NCBI RefSeq assembly: GCF_000454545.1
Contig: NZ_CM002139.1
Location: forward strand, 3,673,940 to 3,737,939
DNA: 64,000 bases
Reading direction: 5' to 3'
Origin: Xanthomonas cassavae CFBP 4642
GTDB taxonomy: Bacteria; Pseudomonadota; Gammaproteobacteria; Xanthomonadales; Xanthomonadaceae
Of the stretch, positions 1 through 8,582 are shown piece by piece (position 1 is the stretch's first letter; each line of letters opens with the position of its first letter). Under the pieces are notes generated by a model. It had not been told where the DNA came from. It saw only the letters and a program-made list of their open reading frames with translations, and ran no database searches. Made by a program: the position numbers and the translations under genes.

Positions 1-71
1 CATGGAAGGACGGCTGATCGTAGATCCAAGTGCGTCATGAGCCGGATCGGCCAGTTCGCTGGCCGTTGCGA

Positions 72-1245
72 CTACTTGATCAGCGTTGCCCTAGCCAACC
101 CGTCCTGCATGGCCAGCAGGGACTCGTTGGTTTCGCTCAGCTGTTGGTTGATGGCAAAGAGTTGTGCACCGTTGATGGCATCTGTGGAGGAAGCTGATAC
201 AGCACCGGCGCTGAGATTGCTCAATCGTTGCGTGCTTCCAGGGTCTGCAACCGACCCACCCGACTCCGTCAGTACCAGTGTGTTGGATGCCTCCGCCCTC
301 TGAACGACGCCACTACCCCCACTTGTGACAGATCCAGATAAATCTGTAAGTTTATTGTCCAACGCAGTAAAAGCCGAACCGACATCGTTGTAGACGTTCT
401 TCTGGATCGTATAGGACGGCGCGATGTTGCTTGCGATGTTTGCCCCGCCACCCAGGTAGCTGTTGACACTCTGCTGCTGGATATACAGCTGCCCACCAGT
501 GATCGCATCGGTCGAGCCGGAGCCCACGCTGCCTGCCGCAAGGTTGGACAGCTTCTGCGCCGCTCCCGGGCTGGCCGCCGAACCGGACGAGGACGTCAAC
601 ACCAACGCATCTTCAGCCGTCGTGCTATTACCACGCTGCACGACACCCGTGGTGCCGTTACTAAACTTTTGTGATTTCACTGATGGCACCGTAAAGTTGC
701 GATCCATTTACTGCATCAGTTGAATTCGCAATAATTCTTCCTGCAGCAATATTCTGAATCTCACGTTCGCTTCCCGATGCGCCCACGCTCACCGCACTCA
801 ACGGGCTTGCACCAGCGAAACTATAAGTATTTCCAGCGATCGTCAAAGCTGATACCGTGGTAACTGTGGATGTTACAGACTCATTTCCTAGCGCAACGTC
901 GCCGGCGTTTAAATCCGAACTAGCCCAACCCACGGCAACCGACCTAGCGGCTGATGATCTCGCACCGTAGCCGACTGCAACTGAGCTAGCGCCCGACGCC
1001 GATGTAGCATCAGCGCTGTTGACGTCACCACCTATCGCAATTGACCCGCCACCGCCGGTTACAGCATTGTGGCCGATTGCAATATAATTTCCGCCGACAT
1101 TATACGCCTGCGCCGCGACATTACCCGAATACAAAAAAGCACACGAGATAGGTAGAAGCATCATTGATTTGCAAGCGCAATTGATTGCGATCACCCATGG
1201 TTTGAGATTGCGATTCCTGATCAAATTTACTGTAGAACGATCCAT
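72..1245 (-). pseudogene. Frameshifted YadA-like trimeric autotransporter adhesin
   Basis: The family forms trimeric outer-membrane adhesins with a head, a stalk and a C-terminal beta-barrel anchor. The ATG at 1245 has an AAGGTG ribosome site and opens a long ESPR-like signal region (RNRNLKPWVIA, cleavage near NVAAQA). Head repeats such as AIGHNAV, VAVGYGA and VAVGWAS follow, then the stalk motif STDAVNGSQLYGA. This frame stops at 661 (ITKV). The next frame continues with the same kind of sequence (STDAITGGQL, STDAINGAQL) until a stop at 72. Beyond 72 a third frame stays open to base 1, which may be a second frameshift. No membrane anchor lies in the window. I read it as a decayed XadA-type gene; the lost anchor could lie to the left. 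The product would not be surface-anchored as it stands. Confidence 0.7.
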
Positions 1246-1529
1246 AGCAACCACACCTTATATCTATAAAGGCCCCATAATTCAGGTTGGCAATAAGGGC
1301 AATATCCAACCGCAGCGAAATTTCACCACTCGAGGCGATCTCAATAACCAATCTCCGCACCCAGCCACAGCCCAATCTCGTGACCCTGAATGAGCAAGCA
1401 GACTTCGACCGGCAAGCCAAGAACAAAGCAATCCGCCAAGATGGCACTCTTGTGACTTGAGCCAGACCACTATTGGTGATTCGGTAATCATAAAGAGGCT
1501 CTCGATCGCTTCACATGGGCGTCCGCCCA

Positions 1530-1831
1530 AATCCCCCCCCTGAGTCCAACCCGCCGATCTTGGCAAAACGGCGCATCGACACCGTGTTGTAGAGGGCTTC
1601 TTCCGCGGATGGATCGCTCAGTGCGTACCACTGCTGCAAAAAGTGGATGCGCAGCATCGTCTCCAGCCGATACGGCTGTCGCCCCGGCTGCCCAGACTTC
1701 GGATAGTGCGGCTCGATCAGTGCCAGCAGATCCTTCCACGGCACGACCTGGTCCATCTCGGCCAAGAACGCCTCACCCCGCGTCCGCTTGCGCTTGCCGT
1801 TGTACTCCCCGTCGCCGAAGGTCAGTTGCAT
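1530..1831 (-). pseudogene. 5' remnant of an IS5-family transposase
   Basis: About 95 residues match the N-terminus of the IS5-type transposases common in Xanthomonas: MQLTFGDGEYNGKRKRTRG, then EMDQVVPWKDLLALIEP, then LRIHFLQQWYALSDP and RRFAKIGGLD. The match ends abruptly at LD, before the DDE catalytic core, so the copy cannot be active. It lies between the adhesin remnant and the IS30-family element, as expected where insertions have piled up. No matching right end or terminal repeat pair was found. Confidence 0.75.
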
Positions 1832-1974
1832 CGAAATTGTCCACTCGGGTCGTTGATCGATTGTGGCAGATCAGGATGGGTTGTTCAGAGTTTCCCTAGG
1901 CATGCAAGAGTCCAGTAACTCATTAGATCTACAAATCCAGGAGAACATATCAATCAAGAACGGGAAGCCTTAGA

Positions 1975-3037
1975 CTCAACTTCCAAATGCAACACCCCGC
2001 TTTGACGTAGGGTAGCGGCATGGGCACACAGTACAGGCACCTGGGTTCCGAAGAACGCGCTTTGCTTCAAATTGAACTCGGTAATGGAATGAGCATCAAC
2101 TCCATTGCAAGGCGACTCAATCGCAGTGCGTCCACCCTGTCGCGCGAGATAAGGCGACAGGGCGAACCTGTCTATGCGGCAACCAGCGCAGCCAGCAACT
2201 ATCGGCTGCGCCGCAGAGCGTGCGTTCGAAGGCGCCGGCTTGTTGAAGGCAGTGCGCTCTTTCAGCAGGTGCGTGACGACTTGGTTCTGTATCGTTGGTC
2301 GCCCCAGCAAATTGCTGCCAAGCTCAAGGCCATGCATCCGGATGATCCAAGTCAACGCGTGAGTCACGAAACAATCTACGCCGCTATCTACGCGCATCCG
2401 CGTGGTGGTTTGAAGAAAGAGCTTGTGGAGGCGCTTCGTCAGCACAAGCCGACGCGAGGCTTGCGCCGTACAACCGCTGCCAAGCGCACGTGGGTGCCGG
2501 AGGAGCTGCGTATCGTCCATCGGCCTGAAGAGGTGGCGCAGCGCTTGATTCCTGGGCACTGGGAAGGCGACCTGATCAAAGGGGCTTTCAACCGCTCGTG
2601 CGTAGGCACGCTGGTGGAGCGAAAGACGCGCTTTGTGGTGCTGTGCAAGATGGATGGCTGTACTGCACAGGATGCGCTGGAGGGCTTCACGCGACAGATG
2701 AAGAAGCTGCCGCGTTTCCTACTGGGAAGCCTCACCTATGACCGCGGAACCGAGATGACGTGTTATCCAGAGCTGATGAAGCGGCTCAACATCGATCTTT
2801 GGTTCGCCGATCCACATGCGCCCTGGCAGCGCGGCAGCAATGAGAACACCAACGGCCTGCTGCGCCAGTTCATGCCAAAAGGCGCGGACTTGTCCAAGGC
2901 GAGCCAGGAGTATCTCAACAACGTCGCCGACCTGATGAACGCCCGGCCACGGCAGACGCTTGGCTGGAAGACGCCGAACCAGGCGCTGGAAGAAGAGATC
3001 GCTCAATTCAACTCACGTGTTGCACTTGCAAGTTGAG
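1975..3037 (+). mobile_element. Complete IS30-family insertion sequence, about 1063 bp
   Basis: Imperfect terminal inverted repeats bound the element. The left end (1975-1995) begins CTCAACTTCCAAATGC. The right end (3017-3037), read in reverse complement, begins CTCAACTTGCAAGTGC; 19 of 21 bases agree. The single transposase gene fills the interior and its stop codon falls inside the right repeat. No convincing target duplication is visible at the junctions; IS30 elements make only 2-3 bp duplications, so little is expected. Confidence 0.85.
2020..3036 (+). CDS. IS30-family transposase
   Basis: The 338-residue protein has the IS30 layout. An N-terminal helix-turn-helix (SINSIARRLNRSASTLSREI, about residues 26-45) binds the terminal repeats. 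A DDE catalytic core follows, with the first Asp in HWEGDLI, the second in LTYDRGTE and the Glu in NENTNGLLRQF. The C-terminus NARPRQTLGWKTPNQAL is typical of the family. Length and motifs are complete, so the element is probably able to move. It is upstream of and co-oriented with the EAL-like gene. Confidence 0.92.
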   Translation: MGTQYRHLGSEERALLQIELGNGMSINSIARRLNRSASTLSREIRRQGEPVYAATSAASNYRLRRRACVRRRRLVEGSALFQQVRDDLVLYRWSPQQIAAKLKAMHPDDPSQRVSHETIYAAIYAHPRGGLKKELVEALRQHKPTRGLRRTTAAKRTWVPEELRIVHRPEEVAQRLIPGHWEGDLIKGAFNRSCVGTLVERKTRFVVLCKMDGCTAQDALEGFTRQMKKLPRFLLGSLTYDRGTEMTCYPELMKRLNIDLWFADPHAPWQRGSNENTNGLLRQFMPKGADLSKASQEYLNNVADLMNARPRQTLGWKTPNQALEEEIAQFNSRVALAS

Positions 3038-3194
3038 ACCGCCAGCTGTGCTTCTTGAGCAATTTTTAGGCATCGGCCCATGGGGAATTCAGCAAGCCCT
3101 GATTCGCAGTGAAGATGACGTGCTTGATAATCAACGCCACTGAGCCTCCTCTCTCTCCTTACTACTAAACCAATGCCGCCGGGAGTAGTATAAA

Positions 3195-4406
3195 TTGCTT
3201 CGATTCGACCATATCCTCATTGCATCCAGCAGCGAACAGCAGACCCGCCACATCAGGGAAACGCTACACAACCTTGGCATATGCTCAGTCGTCGTGGCCA
3301 ACTCGGGATCGAGCCTGAAGACGGCACTTGGCTATAAACGATACGATCTTTTAATTATATCAACCCAGTTTCTTGACGTAGCGCCAACACAGCTCTTGGA
3401 CATGATCGCAGAGACCAACTTTGTAGGGAACATCCTCTTTGTCGGCATCTTAGAGCAAAAGATAAAAGACTCGATTCGCAAATACTGCAATGAACGAACC
3501 AGGCGCTGCATCAGGATTGAATTCTCTTATGATCCAGTCCAGGCCTTCGAAATAGCCGATCTGATGCTACAGACGAGTCACCACTCTTCTGAAGTTAAAA
3601 ACAGCAACTTTCCGGCACTCAACGAACTGAGCGACCTTCTCGCGCATCGTGCTGGCGACATAGCCATCAAATGCCAGCCATATCGTTTCGCAGATTCGGG
3701 CTTACTTGCTGGCGCCGAGATGAAGGTGCAATGGCCACACCTATTACTTAGCGACATTGATCGTAAAGATAAATATTTCTTTAAAATTCTGGAAGATCAC
3801 GATCTCGAAGCTAAACTAACCAATATCATGCTTAATTCAGCTGCCGGCATCATGCGAGAGATCGACGGCTACGGTGCATTCCAACTGATAATTAACATTT
3901 CCGGCAGACACATCACGTCGCTCGAATGGGCTGACAGCCTCATAAAACGCATTCAGCAAGATGGCATTTCCTGCAGGCAGATCGCATTCAAGATCGACCT
4001 TTCAGATCATGACGAACAAAGGACCATGGAAGCTGCGGTGGCGCATTTGCGCGCAAATGGCATCGACTGCATCGTCGATAAACTCTGCACACCACATGAG
4101 TTATTGAACCTTGCAAAATCCGCGCCGTTCAGCGCCATGACGATTGGCTCATTGATTACCAAGCGTGCACGCGAACTCAAGACGACACACGTCATGCTCG
4201 ATAACCTGATCTCTCTTGCCCACACCCTGGGCCTGCAAGTCATCGCCCAAGGAATCGACACTCAGGAAGACCTAATACGCATGCGTAGTATGCAGTGCGA
4301 TTATCTGCAGGGCTCATCTGTAGGCGAGACTCTAAAGCCCGCAGAAATGGTGGCACTTGCCAGAAGTCAGTACCTCCGCCTCTTCCGTCAACGCCAAGTT
4401 GCATAG
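3195..4406 (+). CDS. Degenerate receiver plus degenerate EAL-domain protein
   Basis: The protein has 403 residues and starts at TTG, with GGGAG about ten bases upstream. Residues 1-130 fold-match a response-regulator receiver, but the phospho-acceptor Asp is replaced (YDLLIIST). Residues 165-400 match an EAL phosphodiesterase domain whose catalytic signatures are lost: the EAL motif is EMK, the DDFGTG position reads DKLCTP, and the AEGVE position reads AQGID. INISGRHI and YLQG remain. By family knowledge such proteins usually bind c-di-GMP or a partner rather than cleave it; that is inference here. Composition is more AT-rich than the neighbours and an IS30-family element lies 158 bp upstream, which suggests transfer. 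Confidence 0.7.
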   Translation: MLRFDHILIASSSEQQTRHIRETLHNLGICSVVVANSGSSLKTALGYKRYDLLIISTQFLDVAPTQLLDMIAETNFVGNILFVGILEQKIKDSIRKYCNERTRRCIRIEFSYDPVQAFEIADLMLQTSHHSSEVKNSNFPALNELSDLLAHRAGDIAIKCQPYRFADSGLLAGAEMKVQWPHLLLSDIDRKDKYFFKILEDHDLEAKLTNIMLNSAAGIMREIDGYGAFQLIINISGRHITSLEWADSLIKRIQQDGISCRQIAFKIDLSDHDEQRTMEAAVAHLRANGIDCIVDKLCTPHELLNLAKSAPFSAMTIGSLITKRARELKTTHVMLDNLISLAHTLGLQVIAQGIDTQEDLIRMRSMQCDYLQGSSVGETLKPAEMVALARSQYLRLFRQRQVA

Positions 4407-4442
4407 CCTCAGCCGCCTGGCCATGATCCTCCGTCGCCAGGC

Positions 4443-4801
4443 GTGGGACTTGCGACAGATCACTATCGCTTCGGCCTGCTCGCCCGCCCGCAACCGCCGA
4501 CCGCGATCTTCTGCAGCAACGACGATATGGCCGCCTACACGGCCGTTGCGCACAGATTGGGATTACGCGTGCCCGAGGACGTCTCGGTGGCCGGGTTCGA
4601 CGATACGCGGTGGCCACCACCATCTGGCCCGAACTCACCACCGTGCATCAACCGGTGGCCGCAATGGGGCGGGCGGCTGTGTCGTTGCTTGCAGACGCCA
4701 TTCGACAACGGCGCAAGGGCGATGCCGCCGCCGGCGTGCATCAGGTGATGAAGTACACCGTGGTCAAGCGCGGCTCGACGGCGGGGCCGTCTGCTGGGTA
4801 A
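4443..4801 (+). pseudogene. C-terminal remnant of a LacI-family repressor
   Basis: The first frame gives [18 protein letters not shown] and [12 protein letters not shown], the conserved sugar-binding core of LacI/GalR regulators. About 4607 the homology moves to another frame ([15 protein letters not shown], then [10 protein letters not shown]), which is the family's usual continuation and C-terminus. The DNA-binding domain and most of the ligand domain are absent; the remnant abuts the end of the EAL-like gene. It cannot bind DNA. It lies next to the cellobiohydrolase gene, so the lost regulator may once have served that locus, which is inference only. Confidence 0.8.
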
Positions 4802-5122
4802 GGGCGATTCCGGGGCCTGGTGCCGCCGGCGAAGATCGACCTTAGGTCGTGCAATGCGTACGCCAGTTCAGCGCGCTGCTTGTCGACAGGCAAGCGCGTG
4901 TGGTATCGCGTTGAGATCCCGCTGCAGGGATGAGCGCTGCGCAGGCAGAACACGCCGTCAAAGAACCAAGTGCTGGTACTCGCACGCTTGCATCGCATCC
5001 ATGGCGGCCAGGTGGCCGCCATGGAATGGCGCATCAACGACACGGTAACGACCAGGCCGACACGCAGCCAGCCCAGCCGCCACCGCCGCAGGGCACCACC
5101 GTACTGGTACCCTGCGAGCTCA
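4802..5122. other. Gap with a perfect hairpin downstream of cbsA
   Basis: No gene is supported here. A perfect 11-bp stem with a 4-base loop lies at 4999-5024 (CCATGGCGGCC / GGCCGCCATGG). A weaker hairpin at 5091-5118 sits just past the cbsA stop. Either could end or protect the cbsA transcript, but neither has a U-run. Confidence 0.45.
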
Positions 5123-6631
5123 TCACTTGCCTGGCCGCGCGCGCACGACCGCCGATGGTGCGCTCGTTCCTGCCACGCCGTTTGCGCTCACCACGTAGTC
5201 GTAGCTGGACCCATTGGTGACCGACTGATCGAGGTAGGACGCAGAGGCCACATTGGCGTCGACGGTCACGAAGGTTCCCGTGCTGCCGGCACGCCGCTGC
5301 ACGGTGTAGCTAGTCGCCCCTGCCACCGGCGACCAGCTGAGGCGGACCCGGGCATCGCCGCCCATCGCGGTGAGGCCACGGGTGGCATCCGGTGCCACGC
5401 GTGGCGTCGTCGACGCGACGGCTGCGGCACTGGCCGTGGCAATCGCCGGGTACGCATTGTTCACCAGCTCGACGAACTGGTTGTGGAACCAGGCGCCGGA
5501 AATAGGCGCGCCCGGGAACGCTCCGCTCAACACGCCGTCGGCCGTAGTGTAGGTGGGATCGCACATCCGGTCGAAGCCCTTGCCCTCATTGTTCGGAATG
5601 AGGGAGCTGGACCCGTCGGATTCGCCCGGCGGCTTGACCCAGGCATAGGCATCCAGATGCGGGCCCGGCGCCGCGGTCGGCAATTCGCCGATCCCCGCAC
5701 CCTTTTGATTGCACCAGTTGCCGCGATGGAAGCGGCGGTCGATACGACCAGAGTTCACATAGGTATTGATATCGCTGCCGGACGCACCGATCGGGCGATT
5801 GGGTCCACCCCAGCCATTGCGGCCCGTATCGACAATAAACCCGATCGTGCTCGGCCAGCCTGCACTGACAAAGCCGTTATACAGCACCTGGGTAAAGTCG
5901 GTTTCGTCGAAATACGGATTCCATTCGTAGTATTTCGACGACTTGATCGGCTGCCCGTTGATGCTCAGCTCGGGATTGGGAAGATTCGGCTCGTTCAACG
6001 GCGTGGTATTGGCGGTATTGGTGACAAACCCGTCCACGCTCGCCAACCCGGAATTGGTTCCCTGCACGACCCGGGTATACAGCGAAATCGATGGGCCGCG
6101 ATTGCTGTCCCAACCCAACCACCCGGAGTGACCGATATCCAGATAATTGTAGGTATTGGGGATGGCATGCAGCTTATTGAGGGCGTACTTGATGCCCTCT
6201 TCGTAAATGCCGGTGGAACTGGCCAGGGCGCAGCGCATGTCATTCAAATTGGTGACCAGGTTCGGCAGGCTGTCCGGCTCGATCACGTTGACGATGCGAA
6301 TATCCTTGTACTTTGGATCGGCGAAGATCCCGGCAATCACATCGATATATTCTTTCTTGTAGCGCTCCAGCGCTGCCGGCGTCAGCGGCAGCTCGCCGTT
6401 GGACGCCAACGCATGGCAATCGCGGCCCGGCAGATCGTAGATGACGAAACTGGCGGTAATCGGCGTATTGGCCTTTTTCTGCGCCAATGCGGCATCCAGG
6501 TGGCCGCGCAGCCCCAGCCGCCCGGCGTTCTGCGAGCCGCCACTGATCGCGGCGATACGATCCAGCCATACCGCGGTGGGATAGGTCTTGACCACGCCCA
6601 TTTTGGCCTTCAGCGGCACGCCTTTCACCTT

Positions 6632-7703
6632 CCTGATTAGCCCTGACCATCAGCCGCCTGTCGCAGGATCTGCGCCGCGCTGGGTGGATGCTGCTGTCAC
6701 CTGAAGCCAACGAGGTGGCGTGATGAGTATCAATGCCGTGCAGTTCCAAGCGGGATTGTCGATGCCTGAGTTCTTCGCGTCCTACGGCACCGAAGCCAAG
6801 TGCTATCGCGCGCTTTACAAGTGGCGCTGGCCGCAAGGCTTTCGTTGCCCTGTTTGTGCCGGACGCGTGCGCTCGCGTTTCAAGCGGGGTGCTGCGATCT
6901 ACTACCAATGCAGCGCGTGCCGGCATCAGACCAGCCTGATTGCAGGCACGATGTTCGAAGGCACCAAGCTGCCGCTGCGCACCTGGATGCTGGCGTTGCA
7001 CCTGCTGACCTCGACCAAAACCAACATGGCCGCGCTGGAGTTGATGCGGCATCTGGGCGTCAACTACAAGACGGCCTGGCGGATGAAACACAAGATCATG
7101 CAGGTTATGGCCGAGCGCGAATCCATGCGGAAACTGGCGGGTTTCGTGCAGATCGACGATGCCTATCTCGGCGGCGAGCGTAACGGTGGCAAGGCCGGAC
7201 GCGGATCGGAGAACAAACAAGCGTTCCTGATTGCGGTGCAGACCGATGCCACCTTCACCGCGCCGCGCTTTGTGGTGATCGAGCCGGTGCGCAGCTTCGA
7301 CAACACCTCGCTGCAGGACTGGATTGCCCGTCGCTTGGCGCCCGAATGCGAGGTCTACACCGATGGGCTGGCCTGCTTCCGCCGGCTAGAAGACGCCGGC
7401 CACGCGCACACCACGCTGGACACTGGCGGTGGTCGTGCCGCGACCGAAACGGCCGGTGCACGTTGGCTCAACGTGGTGCTGGGCAATCTCAAACGCGCCA
7501 TCAGTGGCGTGTATCACGCCATCGCGCAAGGCAAATACGCAAGGCGTTACCTGGGAGAAGCGGCCTATCGTTTTAATCGTCGATTCCGCTTGCGCGAGAT
7601 GCTGCCACGACTTGCCACGGCCATGATGCAATCCACACCATGCCCAGAGCCGGTTTTACGTGCAGCGAGCAATTTTCATGGCTGAGAGTCGGGGCTAATC
7701 AGG
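6632..7703 (+). mobile_element. IS1595-family element, copy 1 (1072 bp)
   Basis: The ends are inverted repeats: CCTGATTAGCCC on the left and GGGCTAATCAGG on the right. The 8-bp target duplication TTCACCTT at 6624-6631 and 7704-7711 is perfect, which is the length expected for IS1595 elements. The copy lies antisense to the interrupted cbsA gene. It appears identical over its full length to the copy at 27436-28507. The exact duplication and identity point to recent insertion. It resembles the ISXo-type IS1595 elements of Xanthomonas; the exact name is not certain. Confidence 0.93.
6723..7685 (+). CDS. IS1595-family transposase (copy 1)
   Basis: The 320-residue transposase has an N-terminal zinc ribbon (CPVC, then CSAC about 28 residues later). 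The catalytic core follows, with Asp in QIDDAYLGGER, Asp in VYTDGLACF, and the Asn-Lys pair in LGNLKRAISGVYH that replaces the usual Glu in this family (DDNK type). The ATG at 6723 follows GAGGTGG; a GTG one codon upstream is possible. Length is full and no stop interrupts it, so the element should be active. Confidence 0.93.
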   Translation: MSINAVQFQAGLSMPEFFASYGTEAKCYRALYKWRWPQGFRCPVCAGRVRSRFKRGAAIYYQCSACRHQTSLIAGTMFEGTKLPLRTWMLALHLLTSTKTNMAALELMRHLGVNYKTAWRMKHKIMQVMAERESMRKLAGFVQIDDAYLGGERNGGKAGRGSENKQAFLIAVQTDATFTAPRFVVIEPVRSFDNTSLQDWIARRLAPECEVYTDGLACFRRLEDAGHAHTTLDTGGGRAATETAGARWLNVVLGNLKRAISGVYHAIAQGKYARRYLGEAAYRFNRRFRLREMLPRLATAMMQSTPCPEPVLRAASNFHG

Positions 7704-7891
7704 TTCACCTTTGCAATCGATGCATCGACCTTCTTGGCGTAATCCGGATTCACATAGCCGGTGGCGCCCACGAAGGGATTATCGACATGGACCTGCGCGC
7801 AGACCGTCGCGACGAACAGCGGATTCACTACCAACAGCGATAGCGCCATCGTGCGCTTGAAGTGACGACGGATGCCTTTGCTGGATTTCAT

Positions 7892-8392
7892 GAGATTCAC
7901 CTTGATGATTGGATGGTGTTTATCGACACGCATTGCAGCACTGCCTTTTTTGGCCTGCGGTTGTCCTTTTTTCAGAGCGCCCATCAGAGATGTCTGGAGC
8001 CACTCGATGACGCTCCGTCAGCGTCCCGCCGAAGAGTCGTTGCGCTGCAATAATTCAGCGACGCCCAGACAGACACCAGGCCGTTGGCCTGCCTGCATTC
8101 CGGGACGATTCGCCTAAGACCTCAGATTCCTTGGAGGCCAACACGGTCGCGTCGAGATAATCGTTGCGACGGTTGCCTCTGCGATGTTCGGAGTATCTCC
8201 AGGGAGCGAATGAGCGAGCAGCATGGGATGCTGTGCCTGCGAACGGGGTGGTGTGTTCGCCATGCGGAAACTACGCCGCATATCAGCCATAAGCAATCGT
8301 CAAATATTGCGGTTGGGCACAGATCCGGCCACTGTCCATGGCGACATTTCAACTGCAGGCATTAGGACACAATTGAATGTGCCATTACGCAC
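7892..8392. other. cbsA upstream region, no gene seen
   Basis: These 500 bases separate the cbsA start from the terminator of the TonB receptor gene. I find no supported coding frame. The stretch should carry the cbsA promoter and operator on the minus strand, but no motif was clear enough to name. Confidence 0.4.
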
Positions 8393-8428
8393 AAAAAACG
8401 GCCGCATCGCTTCCCGACGATGCGGCCG
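8393..8428 (-). terminator. Rho-independent terminator of the TonB receptor gene
   Basis: On the minus strand an 11-bp perfect stem (CGGCCGCATCG paired with CGATGCGGCCG, 8-base loop) is followed by six T residues. It lies about 155 bp past the receptor stop codon. Confidence 0.85.
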
Positions 8429-8582
8429 AATGGGAGGGTGCCCGACGTAACGTCGGACGTACTGCAGCGCCAGAAAAGACCGGCGACGGGAAGAACGCGC
8501 AATGACCGCTTGGAGAGGGACGACAGAAGACCATGTGCAACACGGCGCGGGAGTGCGCCGTGTCGCATATCGGCACATCGGA

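Larger units (their letters stand above)
5123..7891 (-). pseudogene. cbsA: cbsA-type GH6 cellobiohydrolase, interrupted by an IS1595-family element
   Basis: GH6 cellobiohydrolases release cellobiose from cellulose chain ends; the Xanthomonas enzyme is exported by the type II system. The ATG at 7891 starts a signal peptide (MKSSKGIRRHFKRTMALS, ending near VCAQ). The first 60 codons run to 7704, the IS occupies 6632-7703, and the rest runs from 6631 to 5123. Removing the IS and one 8-bp repeat joins ASIAKV to KGVPLKAK in frame and gives 562 residues. GH6 marks are VIYDLPGRDCHA, NVIEPDSLPN and FIVDTGRNGWGG. The last 95 residues form a fibronectin III domain (VRLSWSPVAGATSYTVQ). No other lesion is visible. 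The two pieces are not expected to give a working enzyme, since the larger one lacks a signal peptide. Confidence 0.88.

Noticed and set aside
5123..6640. A 556-residue plus-strand frame at 4970-6640
   Set aside because: It is the antisense shadow of the GH6 gene and has no recognisable domain.
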